A stretch of 35,122 nt of DNA from JAIBJP01 sp035639875 (GTDB lineage Bacteria > Actinomycetota > Thermoleophilia > Gaiellales > Gaiellaceae). Under the pieces are notes generated by a model that saw only the letters and a list, made by a program, of their open reading frames with translations, made no database searches and was not told the DNA's origin. Position 1 is the first letter of the stretch. Every line of letters starts with the position of its first letter. The position numbers and the translations under genes are program-made. The stretch is from the NCBI GenBank assembly GCA_035639875.1, contig DASQXE010000180.1:1-35122 (forward strand). The letters run 5' to 3'. Positions 14,656 through 21,180 of the stretch are shown piece after piece.

Positions 14656-15416
14656 TGGCCGACCGCGAAGAGGCGAAACGAAACCGCACGGAGGCGCGGG
14701 AGCGCAGGCGCAAGGCGGGCCAGAAGGCAAACGAGGAGGAGACGCAGTCCTCGGATACGCCAGCGGCTCCGACGCGCGAGCAGGCGATCGAGGAGGTCAA
14801 GCACGCAGCCAAGGTGGCCGCGGCGAGCGCCGCAGTCGGGGCAGCCGTCGCGGCCGCGCGCGCGCTGGCAACCCGAGACGGGGAGAGCGAGGCGCACGTT
14901 CAAGATCGACGGTCCGAAGAACCCGTCGCAGAGGTCCCGGCAGACGCCTCGGAGCCGGACGCGGAGTCGACGGCTGCGCAGTCCGAGCCCGAGGCGCAGC
15001 CGCAGGCAGAGGCCGGGGAGAGCCGCGATGCGCTGGAGACGGCTGACCGCGACGAAGGCCCGAGCGCCCGCGCGGAGAGCGACCGGCCTTCGGCCGGCGA
15101 CATCGAGAACGAGCCGAAGGCGGACGAGAAGCCGCTAATGGGCGCCCCGCCAGAGACCGCGCGCTCGGCGGTCGCGCGGGCAAAAGAACAGCTCGAGTCG
15201 CTCCTCGGTCGAACGCCCGAATCCGTCTCCTCGCTCGAGCGAAGGCGCGACGGTTGGCTCGTAACTCTCGAGGTCGTCGAGGTGGCGCGCATTCCGGAGT
15301 CGACGGACGTGCTCGCCTCGTACGAAATGGAGTTGGACGGTGACGGAAACCTGCGCCGTTACGGCCGCGTTCGCCGGTATCGCCGCTCGCAGGCCGACAA
15401 CGGAGACGGCTCGTGA
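14655..15416 (+). CDS. gvpO: GvpO with long disordered N-terminal extension
   Basis: 253 residues. The GvpO domain is at about 170-245: ARAKEQLESLLGRTPESVSS, DGWLVTLEVVEVARIP, DVLASYEMELDGDGNLRRY and GRVRRYRR. Typical GvpO is 100-140 residues. Here residues 1-48 are strongly charged (EARERRRKAGQKANEEET), 49-72 are an Ala-rich segment (AAKVAAASAAVGAAVAAARA) and 73-165 are acidic, low-complexity and probably disordered. GvpO is required for vesicles in haloarchaea and in some actinobacteria is thought to regulate gvp expression or help assembly. It overlaps gvpJ by 4 nt. Confidence 0.9.
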   Translation: MADREEAKRNRTEARERRRKAGQKANEEETQSSDTPAAPTREQAIEEVKHAAKVAAASAAVGAAVAAARALATRDGESEAHVQDRRSEEPVAEVPADASEPDAESTAAQSEPEAQPQAEAGESRDALETADRDEGPSARAESDRPSAGDIENEPKADEKPLMGAPPETARSAVARAKEQLESLLGRTPESVSSLERRRDGWLVTLEVVEVARIPESTDVLASYEMELDGDGNLRRYGRVRRYRRSQADNGDGS

Positions 15417-15715
15417 GCTCGCGCGAGCTCGAGACTTTCAGGTCAGGCCAGCCGGCCCAGCTGGCGGACGTGCTCGAACGGGTGCTCGACAAGGGGATCG
15501 TCATCGCGGGCGACATCCAGATCAACGTCCTCGACATCGAGCTTCTGACGGTGAAGCTCCGCCTGCTCATCGCGTCGGCAGACAAGGCGCGCGAAATGGG
15601 CATCGACTGGTGGCAGGGAGATCCCTTCCTGTCCCGGCGCGACGGGAACGCGCTCGAGGACCGGCTGCGCCGGCTGGAGCAGGCCGCCGGGCTGCCGACG
15701 TCCGAGGAGCGCTGA
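15413..15715 (+). CDS. gvpJ: GvpA-family minor protein GvpJ
   Basis: 100 residues from GTG at 15413, in a GTGA overlap with gvpO. LADVLERVLDKGIVIAGDIQ, INVLDIELLTVKLRLLIAS and ADKAREMGIDWWQGDPFLS match GvpJ rather than the main wall protein: GDI replaces the AYV of GvpA, and the WW motif after the fold is typical of GvpJ. GvpJ is a minor, GvpA-like component thought to shape the conical tips. The C-terminus is helical and charged. Confidence 0.88.
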   Translation: MSSRELETFRSGQPAQLADVLERVLDKGIVIAGDIQINVLDIELLTVKLRLLIASADKAREMGIDWWQGDPFLSRRDGNALEDRLRRLEQAAGLPTSEER

Positions 15716-15720
15716 CGCTC

Positions 15721-16563
15721 ATGGGCTCGGCGACCGGACGCGCGCCGGTCGGTCAGAACGGCCTCGGCTGGTACGTGTACGGCGTCGTGGACGCGGGTGA
15801 GGCGCAGCGCGAGCTGGCACCCCCCACGTCCGTCGAGCCTGCGCACCGCGTCACGCTCGTGCGTGAGGGGACGCTCGCGGCCGTCGCGAGCAAGGTTCCC
15901 CTCGAAGTCTTCACCGAGGAGGGCCTCCGCGAGACGCTCAGCGATCCGGCCTGGCTCGAGCCGCGCATTCGAGCGCACGAACAAGTCCTCGAGGCGGCGC
16001 TTGCGGTGACGTCGGTCGTCCCGTTTCGCTTCTGCACGCTGTTCCGGAGCGACGACGCGCTGCGCGCGTTCCTCGGCGAGCGCAGGAATGAGCTTCGCGA
16101 GGCGCTGCGCTCGGTGGAGGGGAAGATCGAAATCGGCGTCAAAGGCTTCCTTTCGGGCGACCGCTTTGCCGAGTCGTTCGCCGAGCGAGACGAAGCCGCC
16201 CGCGGACTACGTGAGAGGGCTGCCTCCGCGCAGGGCGGTCGCGCCTACCTCGAGCGCCGCCGGCTGGAGCAGTTGCTCGCCCGGGAGGTGGAGCGGTTCA
16301 AGGCGGACGCGGCGCACGACATTCACAACCGCCTGCTCGCCTCCGCGAACCACGGCGTGTTGAACCCGACCCAATCGAGGGAAGTGAGCGGGCGCGAGGA
16401 CGAGATGTTCATGAACGCCGCGTACCTCGTCGACCGAGGCCAGGCCTTCGAACCCGAGGTGGAGGCACTCGCCTCGGAATACCAAGAGCGGGGAGTGACG
16501 CTCGAACGCACGGGACCGTGGCCGCCGTACAACTTCGTCCCGCGGGCACTGGTTGAGGCATGA
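15721..16563 (+). CDS. gvpL: GvpF/L family protein, GvpL-like
   Basis: 280 residues from ATG at 15721, 5 nt after gvpJ. GWYVYGVVDAG, VTSVVPFRFCTLFRSDDALR, EIGVKGFLSGDRFAE, DEMFMNAAYLVDRGQAFEPE and the end TGPWPPYNFVPR are GvpF/L marks; the WPPYNF ending is characteristic. In this position, right after gvpJ, Streptomyces clusters also carry gvpL. It is expected to bind GvpA and other minor proteins during shell nucleation. It overlaps the next gene by 4 nt (ATGA). Confidence 0.9.
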   Translation: MGSATGRAPVGQNGLGWYVYGVVDAGEAQRELAPPTSVEPAHRVTLVREGTLAAVASKVPLEVFTEEGLRETLSDPAWLEPRIRAHEQVLEAALAVTSVVPFRFCTLFRSDDALRAFLGERRNELREALRSVEGKIEIGVKGFLSGDRFAESFAERDEAARGLRERAASAQGGRAYLERRRLEQLLAREVERFKADAAHDIHNRLLASANHGVLNPTQSREVSGREDEMFMNAAYLVDRGQAFEPEVEALASEYQERGVTLERTGPWPPYNFVPRALVEA

Positions 16564-16790
16564 GCACGAGCGAACGGCATGCGCTGCAGCAGCAGGTGAC
16601 GCTCCTCGAGCTCGTCGACCGCGTCTTGAACAAGGGTGTCGTCCTGAGCGGCGACATCACGTTGAGCGTCGCGGGCGTCGATCTCGTCTACGTCGGCCTC
16701 CGTGTGCTCCTCTCGTCGGTCGGCAACCTCGAGCGGCTGGCGAACGAGGCCCCGCCACGAGCCGCGCTCCGGAGCCAGGCCGGATCGTGA
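16560..16790 (+). CDS. Small GvpA-like protein, GvpS/GvpM type
   Basis: 76 residues. VTLLELVDRVLNKGVVLSGDI and TLSVAGVDLVYVGLRVLLSS are a diverged GvpA fold. The GDI and YVGLRVLL variants place it with the minor GvpA-like group called GvpS in actinobacteria or GvpM in others, not with the wall protein. It lies between two GvpF/L genes and overlaps both by 4 nt, so the products are probably made in fixed ratio. Confidence 0.85.
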   Translation: MSTSERHALQQQVTLLELVDRVLNKGVVLSGDITLSVAGVDLVYVGLRVLLSSVGNLERLANEAPPRAALRSQAGS

Positions 16791-17443
16791 TTCACGTCTA
16801 CGCAATCGCCCGCGAGCTCGAGGAGCTGCCTCCGGTTGGCGGCCTCGGGGATGCTCCGCTCGAGCGGAGGCGGGTCGGCGGCCTCGACGTCGTCGTGAGC
16901 CGGACGGAGGCGGACGAGCCGTCGGAGGAGGCCATCATCCGCCACGCGGAGGTCGTGGAAGCGCTGGCGTCGCGCAGCAATGCCCTTCTGCCGGCGAGGT
17001 TCGGCGATGTCTTTTCCAACGAGCGAGAGCTCGCCGGAGCGATCGAGCGGAAACGCGCGGAGCTGGAAAGCGCGCTCGCGCGCGTACGCGGCTGCGTCGA
17101 GTTCGGCCTACGCGTCCTACTGCCCGACTCGGATTCCGCCCGACCGAGGGCGGCGCGCACCGGGCGCGAATACATGGCGCTCCGGCTCGACGAGGCGAAC
17201 CGCCGGACGAGGCTTGCTGAGCAAGTCGATGAGCCGCTCGCGGAGCTCGCCCGCGCGAGCATGCGGAGCGCGGAATCATCGGAGCTCCTCCTCGCGGCCT
17301 CCTACCTCGTACCTGAACGGGACGCCCAAGAGTTTCGGACTCGTGTGGAACTGCTGCAATCGCGACACCCGGACCTCAGCATCGTTTGCAGCGGTCCCTG
17401 GCCGCCGTACAGCTTCGCCGGCGAGACAGGGAGCGAGGAGTGA
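16787..17443 (+). CDS. Third GvpF/L family protein
   Basis: 218 residues from GTG at 16787 (GTGA overlap). It starts VIHVYAIARELEELPPVGG and has SNALLPARFGDVFSNERELAG, the family's LPFRFG-type block with A for F. EFGLRVLLPD, SELLLAASYLVPERDAQEF and SGPWPPYSFAGE complete the fold. It is shorter than the other two copies because loops are reduced. Three GvpF/L paralogues with different lengths suggest different partners among the GvpA-like proteins. It overlaps gvpK by 4 nt. Confidence 0.87.
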   Translation: MIHVYAIARELEELPPVGGLGDAPLERRRVGGLDVVVSRTEADEPSEEAIIRHAEVVEALASRSNALLPARFGDVFSNERELAGAIERKRAELESALARVRGCVEFGLRVLLPDSDSARPRAARTGREYMALRLDEANRRTRLAEQVDEPLAELARASMRSAESSELLLAASYLVPERDAQEFRTRVELLQSRHPDLSIVCSGPWPPYSFAGETGSEE

Positions 17444-17799
17444 CCGCCGGCCACCAGCCGATCGACAGGCTGCTCGCTGAGGGCGCGGATCTGCGACGGA
17501 TCGCGAGCAGCCTCGACCACGTGCGCCAACCGTTTCCCCGCCGGATCACCGCCGACCCAGAGCGGGTGGAGCGCGGGCTGGCGCAGCTCGTCCTGACCGT
17601 CGTCGAGCTGCTTCGGCAGCTGATGGAAAGGCAGGCGTTGGCCCGCATGGAGCAGGGCACGCTCACCGACGAGGAGGTCGACCGCCTGGGCGAGACGTTC
17701 ATGAAGCTCGAGGAGCGCATGGAGGAGCTGAAGGCGCAGTTCGGGCTCGAGGACGGGGATCTGAACCTTGATCTCGGCCCGCTGGGAAACCTCCTTTGA
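17440..17799 (+). CDS. gvpK: Gas vesicle protein GvpK
   Basis: 119 residues from GTG at 17440. Family blocks are ITADPERVERGLAQLVLTVV, ELLRQLMERQALARMEQGTL, TDEEVDRLGETFMKLEERM and the terminal DLNLDLGPLGNLL. GvpK is a helical accessory protein found in nearly all gas vesicle clusters and needed for vesicle growth. The length is normal. The tight 4-nt overlaps that run from gvpJ end here; the next gene starts 57 nt later with its own strong ribosome binding site. Confidence 0.92.
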   Translation: MTAGHQPIDRLLAEGADLRRIASSLDHVRQPFPRRITADPERVERGLAQLVLTVVELLRQLMERQALARMEQGTLTDEEVDRLGETFMKLEERMEELKAQFGLEDGDLNLDLGPLGNLL

Positions 17800-17856
17800 A
17801 AGGAGTTAGAAGTCCGGAGATGGGCATACCCGCTGGGAGTAAAGGAGGGAGAGGAC

Positions 17857-18123
17857 ATGGCGTCTCTGAAGGACGTAGAGCGGGTCGCTGACGATCTGTC
17901 GAATCTCGTCGACCAGCTCCGCCAGGAGCTACGGAACAGCCCGAGCTTCGAGAAGCTCGTTCAACTCGCCGACGAGATCAGCGAGCACGCGGACGAGGCC
18001 GCCGAAACGTTCAACACTGTGAACGAGGCATTGACGGCCCGGATCGCGGAGCTTAGAAGCGGCCGGGCTGGCAACGTGACGCAAAAAACCTCGGCCTCAT
18101 CTCGAGCGAAAACTCGCTCCTAG
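17857..18123 (+). CDS. Small coiled-coil-like protein at the end of the gas vesicle operon
   Basis: 88 residues from ATG at 17857 behind GGAGGGAGAGG, the strongest ribosome binding site in the operon, which suggests high expression. I do not recognise a family. Residues 4-67 are a continuous predicted amphipathic helix with heptad-like leucine/valine spacing (VERVADDLSNLVDQLRQEL, FEKLVQLADEISEHADEAAE). Residues 68-88 are Ser/Lys/Arg-rich. No Ala/Gly hydrophobic segment. The 57-bp gap before it includes GGGCATACCC; a SigB-like GTTAGA...GGGCAT pairing there is too weak to annotate. Confidence 0.7.
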   Translation: MASLKDVERVADDLSNLVDQLRQELRNSPSFEKLVQLADEISEHADEAAETFNTVNEALTARIAELRSGRAGNVTQKTSASSRAKTRS

Positions 18124-18141
18124 CCGAAGGGAGGTGCACGA

Positions 18142-18522
18142 ATGGCAGTGGACCAGGAATTGAGCGAGGAAACCGGTTCGGCCACCGAACACGCAGGCCG
18201 CAACAACGCAGTGAAGGCAGTGGCCGCGGCGGCCGCGACCGGCGCTGCAGCCTACGCTGCGAAGAAAGCGCTGTCGGGACGGAGTGAGTCCAATGAGGGA
18301 TCGAGCGACGGCCCGAGGTCGTCTTCGAAAGGCGAGGGTTCGGTCGTCGGTTCGATGGTGTCCGGCGGGTGGGATGCCGCGCGTGACGCACTGATCCCGG
18401 CGGCTGAGAACGCAGCCTCGGCCGTCGGCACGTATCTCGCGCAGAACGGACCCGAGGTGATTCGTGACCGCATCGTGCCCCGTTTCATTTCCGCATTCAA
18501 CAAGGCGCAAGAGGGCAGTTGA
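18142..18522 (+). CDS. Gas vesicle operon protein with Ala/Gly segment, unknown function
   Basis: 126 residues from ATG at 18142 with GGGAGGTG about 6 nt upstream. Unrecognised. Residues 1-22 are acidic and polar; 24-44 are an Ala/Gly-rich stretch bordered by Lys (VKAVAAAAATGAAAYAAKK); 45-68 are Ser-rich; 70-126 look structured (SMVSGGWDAARDALIPAAEN and VIRDRIVPRFISAFNKAQ). The segment closely resembles that in the tail of GvpA copy 1. Position and ribosome binding site support a real gene in the gas vesicle transcript. Confidence 0.7.
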   Translation: MAVDQELSEETGSATEHAGRNNAVKAVAAAAATGAAAYAAKKALSGRSESNEGSSDGPRSSSKGEGSVVGSMVSGGWDAARDALIPAAENAASAVGTYLAQNGPEVIRDRIVPRFISAFNKAQEGS

Positions 18523-18551
18523 CCGGTCTGACGAGCGAAGGGATGTGAGCG

Positions 18552-18971
18552 ATGGAACCGTTCGAGAAAGCGAAATCGGAAGTTGAGGACGAAGGAATGT
18601 CGACGAAGAAGAAGGTAGCTGCAGGCGCCGCCATTGGGGTAGCCGTTCCGGCTGCCGTCGGAGTTGCGAAGAAGCTCCTCGGGAACGGCGGTGACTCTGG
18701 CGACTCCGAACAAAGATCGTCGCAGAGTCGCGGCGGAAGCTCCGGAACGCGAAGCCGGACGGCGGCCACCCGGAGCCAGGCGTCGCGCCGGGGCTCGACG
18801 TCCCGTCGTTCTTCGACCACGACGAAGCGACGCTCCTCGACCTCGAGCAGCGGCGGACCGCAGCGAACGAAGGAGCAGCTGTACAACCAGGCGAAGCGCC
18901 TGAACATCGAGGGCCGGTCGAAGATGACGAAGGCCCAGCTCCAGCGAGCAGTTAGCAGGGCCAAGTCGTAG
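18552..18971 (+). CDS. Gas vesicle operon protein with Ala/Gly segment and SAP/Rho-N-like C-terminus
   Basis: 139 residues from ATG at 18552. An internal ATG at codon 16 (MSTKKK) is an alternative start. Residues 20-43 are the Ala/Gly segment (KVAAGAAIGVAVPAAVGVAK). Residues 44-104 are Ser/Arg/Thr-rich, basic and probably disordered. The last 35 residues (TKEQLYNQAKRLNIEGRSKM, then TKAQLQRAVSRAK) resemble the short helix-extended-helix of SAP or Rho N-terminal motifs, which bind nucleic acid. Last gene of the operon, followed 6 nt later by a strong hairpin. A link between vesicles and nucleoid or RNA is speculation. Confidence 0.7.
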   Translation: MEPFEKAKSEVEDEGMSTKKKVAAGAAIGVAVPAAVGVAKKLLGNGGDSGDSEQRSSQSRGGSSGTRSRTAATRSQASRRGSTSRRSSTTTKRRSSTSSSGGPQRTKEQLYNQAKRLNIEGRSKMTKAQLQRAVSRAKS

Positions 18972-18973
18972 CG

Positions 18974-19509
18974 TCAGGGGGCCCGCGCAATCTCGCGCGG
19001 GCCCCTCTCTACGCCTGGCGCGACTGCGGCATCGACGAGATGCGACCTCGCCGCTGCGACATCGCGCCAACCCTCCTCGTCCGTTAGAAGTCCGTTGACG
19101 ACGGCGCGGAAGCGGTTCGCCCTCATCGTCGGCGCGACGCCGCGAGCGTCTTCGCGCTGGATGTTGGAGCGCGTGGGCCAGAAAGCCCAGGTGAAGACCT
19201 CGGCGAAGCGTTTGCACCCGTGGTCGTCATGGGCAAGCCCCGAAACTTCGTAACACCAGTACTTGCCGCCGAGGATGCGCCTGAGGCGTGTACTCGTTGT
19301 CCGTCCGACGTCGCTCCCGGGTGTCCCCCGTTTCCCTGCACCAGCGGCGGTTTTGTCCCCCAATTGCCGGCGGGCGTCAGTTCGGCCGCCTTGGCTGCGC
19401 GCGCCGCGAGCAACCCGGCGAGCGCGACAAGCATGAAGAGGAGCGTCACGGCGTCACGCACTCGTGCAGGAGAGGTGATTCGCGCGCGCCAAAACTTGCG
19501 CAGCGTCAC
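18974..19509 (-). pseudogene. Frameshifted secreted protein remnant
   Basis: Two reverse-strand frames with coding-like third-position GC meet here. The upstream frame from GTG 19509 reads KFWRARITSP, then a hydrophobic signal or anchor (AVTLLFMLVALAGLLAARAA) and AELTPAGNWGTKPPLVQG. The downstream frame, usable from about 19365 to 18974, reads GGKYWCYEVSGLAHDDHGCK, then FAEVFTWAFWPTRSN and FRAVVNGLLTDEEGW. Beyond about 19290 the first frame becomes repetitive and unprotein-like, so a +1/-1 shift lies somewhere around 19290-19360. This may be a decayed gene or a sequencing/assembly error. I do not recognise the protein. Tryptophan, cysteine and aromatic content argue that the downstream frame is genuine. 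Confidence 0.45.
18978..19005 (+). terminator. Strong hairpin ending the gas vesicle operon
   Basis: Perfect 11-bp stem: GGGGCCCGCGC (18978-18988) and GCGCGGGCCCC (18995-19005), loop AATCTC, followed by TCTCT. It starts 6 nt after the last gas vesicle gene. The stem also overlaps the 3' end of the convergent reading frame (stop at 18974), so it could act on both strands. Confidence 0.75.
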
Positions 19510-19529
19510 TCGTTCGAGGGACGCTGGCT

Positions 19530-19769
19530 CTAGGCCTTGGCGATGACGGCGTCGACGAGGTCGGTCAAGTCCTCGCCGGCTCGCGCATGAGCTACGCCCG
19601 CCAGATAGCAGATGAGCGGCGCGTTCGTCCGCTCGCCGCTTTCGTGCGCGGCGATGCGGGCGAGCTCGAGCAGCTCGTCGATCTCGCCCTGCGACAGCTC
19701 GAGCGTCATGGGGTCCTCCCCGGTGAAAGCGGCGAGCCGATCGCGCGCCTCGCTGAGCCAGTCGTCCAC
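19530..19769 (-). CDS. DUF6457 small protein
   Basis: 79 residues from GTG at 19769. DDWLSEARDRLA at the start, ELSQGEIDELLELARIAAHE and APLICYLAGVAHARAG match what I recall of DUF6457, a small all-helical actinobacterial protein sometimes encoded beside or fused to molybdopterin-guanine dinucleotide genes. No molybdenum gene is adjacent; the nearest possible link is the MOSC protein at 22583. Its promoter overlaps that of the divergent transhydrogenase operon. Biochemical role unknown. Confidence 0.72.
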   Translation of the reverse strand: MDDWLSEARDRLAAFTGEDPMTLELSQGEIDELLELARIAAHESGERTNAPLICYLAGVAHARAGEDLTDLVDAVIAKA

Positions 19770-19775
19770 AGCGTG

Positions 19776-19785
19776 AGCTTAGTAT
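19776..19785. promoter_or_regulatory. Overlapping divergent -10 boxes
   Basis: AGCTTAGTAT contains both -10 boxes: TAAGCT on the reverse strand (19776-19781), 6 nt before the DUF6457 GTG, and TAGTAT on the forward strand (19780-19785), 10 nt before the pntAA ATG. They share two bases, so the two promoters probably exclude each other. The whole intergenic gap is only 26 bp. Confidence 0.45.
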
Positions 19786-19795
19786 CCCGCTCGGC

Positions 19796-20902
19796 ATGAA
19801 GGTCGGAGTCCCCAAGGAGACGGCTCCCGGAGAGCGGCGCGTCGCGCTCATCCCGGATGGAGTTCGCCGGCTCGCGGACGCCGGCGTCGAAGTCTTGATC
19901 GAGGAAGGAGCCGGCACGGCCGCCTCCTTTCTCGACGGTGCGTACGAAGAGGCGGGGGGGCGAATCGTCCCCGACGTCTTCGGAGGAGCAGACCTGATCT
20001 GCAAGGTGCAAAAGCCCGACGAGGGCGAGGTCGGCAGGCTTCGTGAGAGCCAGGCCCTCGTCGCCTTCCTGCAGCCGCTGACGAGTCCTGAGCTCGTCCG
20101 CGCGCTCGCCGACCGGCGTGTGACCGCCTTCTCGATGGACTCCATCCCGCGGATCACGCGAGCGCAGCCGATGGACGCCCTCTCGTCCCAGAGCACGGTC
20201 GCCGGCTACAAGGGCGTCCTGCTCGCGGCCGCGCACCTCGGGAAGTTCTTTCCCATGCTGACGACGGCCGCGGGGACGATCGCGCCTGCGCGCGTCCTCG
20301 TCCTCGGCGCCGGCGTCGCGGGCCTGCAGGCGATCGCAACCGCGCGGCGGCTCGGGGCTGTTGTGTCGGCTTTCGACGTGCGCCCGGTCGTCAAGGAACA
20401 GGTGGAAAGCCTCGGCGCCAACTTCCTCGAGCTCGACGTCGAGGGCGCCGAGGGCGTCGGCGGCTACGCCGTCGCGCTGGCCGAGGACCAGCACGAGCGC
20501 GAGCAGGAGCTGATCGCACGGCACGTGGCCGAGTCCGACGCGGTCATAAGCACCGCCTTGATCCCCGGGCAGACGGCGCCCGTCCTCATCACCGCGAAGG
20601 CCGCGCGCGCGATGACACCCGGGTCCGTGATCGTCGATCTCGCCGCCGAAGCGGGGGGCAACTGCGAGCTAACGGAGCCTGGTCAGACGGTCGTCCGTGA
20701 CGGTGTGACGATCGTCGGCGAGACGAACCTCGCAGCCAGCATGCCGATCCACGCGAGCCAGATGTACTCGCGCAATGTCTGGACGCTCCTCGACCATCTG
20801 ATCGAGGACGGCGAACTCGTGCTCGACTTCGAGGACGAGATCACGCGCGAGACCTGCATTACGCATGAGGGGCGGATCCTCAAGGAGCCGGTGGCGGCGT
20901 GA
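19796..20902 (+). CDS. pntAA: NAD(P) transhydrogenase alpha subunit, part 1 (soluble domain I)
   Basis: 368 residues. MKVGVPKETAPGERRVALIP is the shared start of transhydrogenase and alanine dehydrogenase. SQSTVAGYKGVLLAA, VLVLGAGVAGLQAIATARRL (NAD-binding Rossmann fold) and VEGAEGVGGYAVAL follow. The insertion around EGVGGYA is specific for transhydrogenase domain I, and the next two genes confirm it. It binds NAD(H) and transfers hydride to NADP bound by PntB, driven by the proton gradient. The three-gene split (pntAA, pntAB, pntB) is common in actinobacteria and alphaproteobacteria. It overlaps pntAB by 4 nt. Confidence 0.93.
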   Translation: MKVGVPKETAPGERRVALIPDGVRRLADAGVEVLIEEGAGTAASFLDGAYEEAGGRIVPDVFGGADLICKVQKPDEGEVGRLRESQALVAFLQPLTSPELVRALADRRVTAFSMDSIPRITRAQPMDALSSQSTVAGYKGVLLAAAHLGKFFPMLTTAAGTIAPARVLVLGAGVAGLQAIATARRLGAVVSAFDVRPVVKEQVESLGANFLELDVEGAEGVGGYAVALAEDQHEREQELIARHVAESDAVISTALIPGQTAPVLITAKAARAMTPGSVIVDLAAEAGGNCELTEPGQTVVRDGVTIVGETNLAASMPIHASQMYSRNVWTLLDHLIEDGELVLDFEDEITRETCITHEGRILKEPVAA

Positions 20903-21180
20903 CCTCCGCGCTTCTCACCAGCATCACGGTCTTCGTCCTCGCTGTCTTCATCGGCTTCGAGATCATCTCCAAGGTCCCGACGATGCTGCACACGCCGCTC
21001 ATGTCGGGCACGAACGCCATTCACGGGATCGTGCTCGTCGGGGCGATGCTCATCGCCGGCTCAGCCAACTCGACCCTCGAGCAGGTATTGGCTTTCATCG
21101 CCGTCGTGTTCGCGACCGTGAACGTCGTGGGCGGCTTCCTCGTCACGGACCGGATGCTGGAGATGTTCAAGCGCAGATGA
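20899..21180 (+). CDS. pntAB: NAD(P) transhydrogenase alpha subunit, part 2 (membrane)
   Basis: 93 residues from GTG at 20899 (GTGA overlap). Three membrane helices: about 5-22, 40-58 (GIVLVGAMLIAG) and 64-82 (VLAFIAVVFATVNVVGGFLV). VPTMLHTPLMSGTNAIHGIV is the conserved loop of this subunit; the histidine-containing stretch is part of the proton path region. It forms domain II together with the N-terminal helices of PntB. It overlaps pntB by 4 nt. Confidence 0.93.
   Translation: MTSALLTSITVFVLAVFIGFEIISKVPTMLHTPLMSGTNAIHGIVLVGAMLIAGSANSTLEQVLAFIAVVFATVNVVGGFLVTDRMLEMFKRR

Noticed and set aside
17805..17828. SigB-like GTTAGA...GGGCAT pair before the gene at 17857
   Set aside because: The spacer is only 11 bp and both boxes deviate from consensus. 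A similar GGGTATGCCC near 26006 faces no gene, so the match is probably chance.
19220..19546. Forward 108-codon frame in the gap after the gas vesicle operon
   Set aside because: No ribosome binding site and no fold pattern. It is opposite the secreted-protein remnant, whose hydrophobic and aromatic content looks more genuine.
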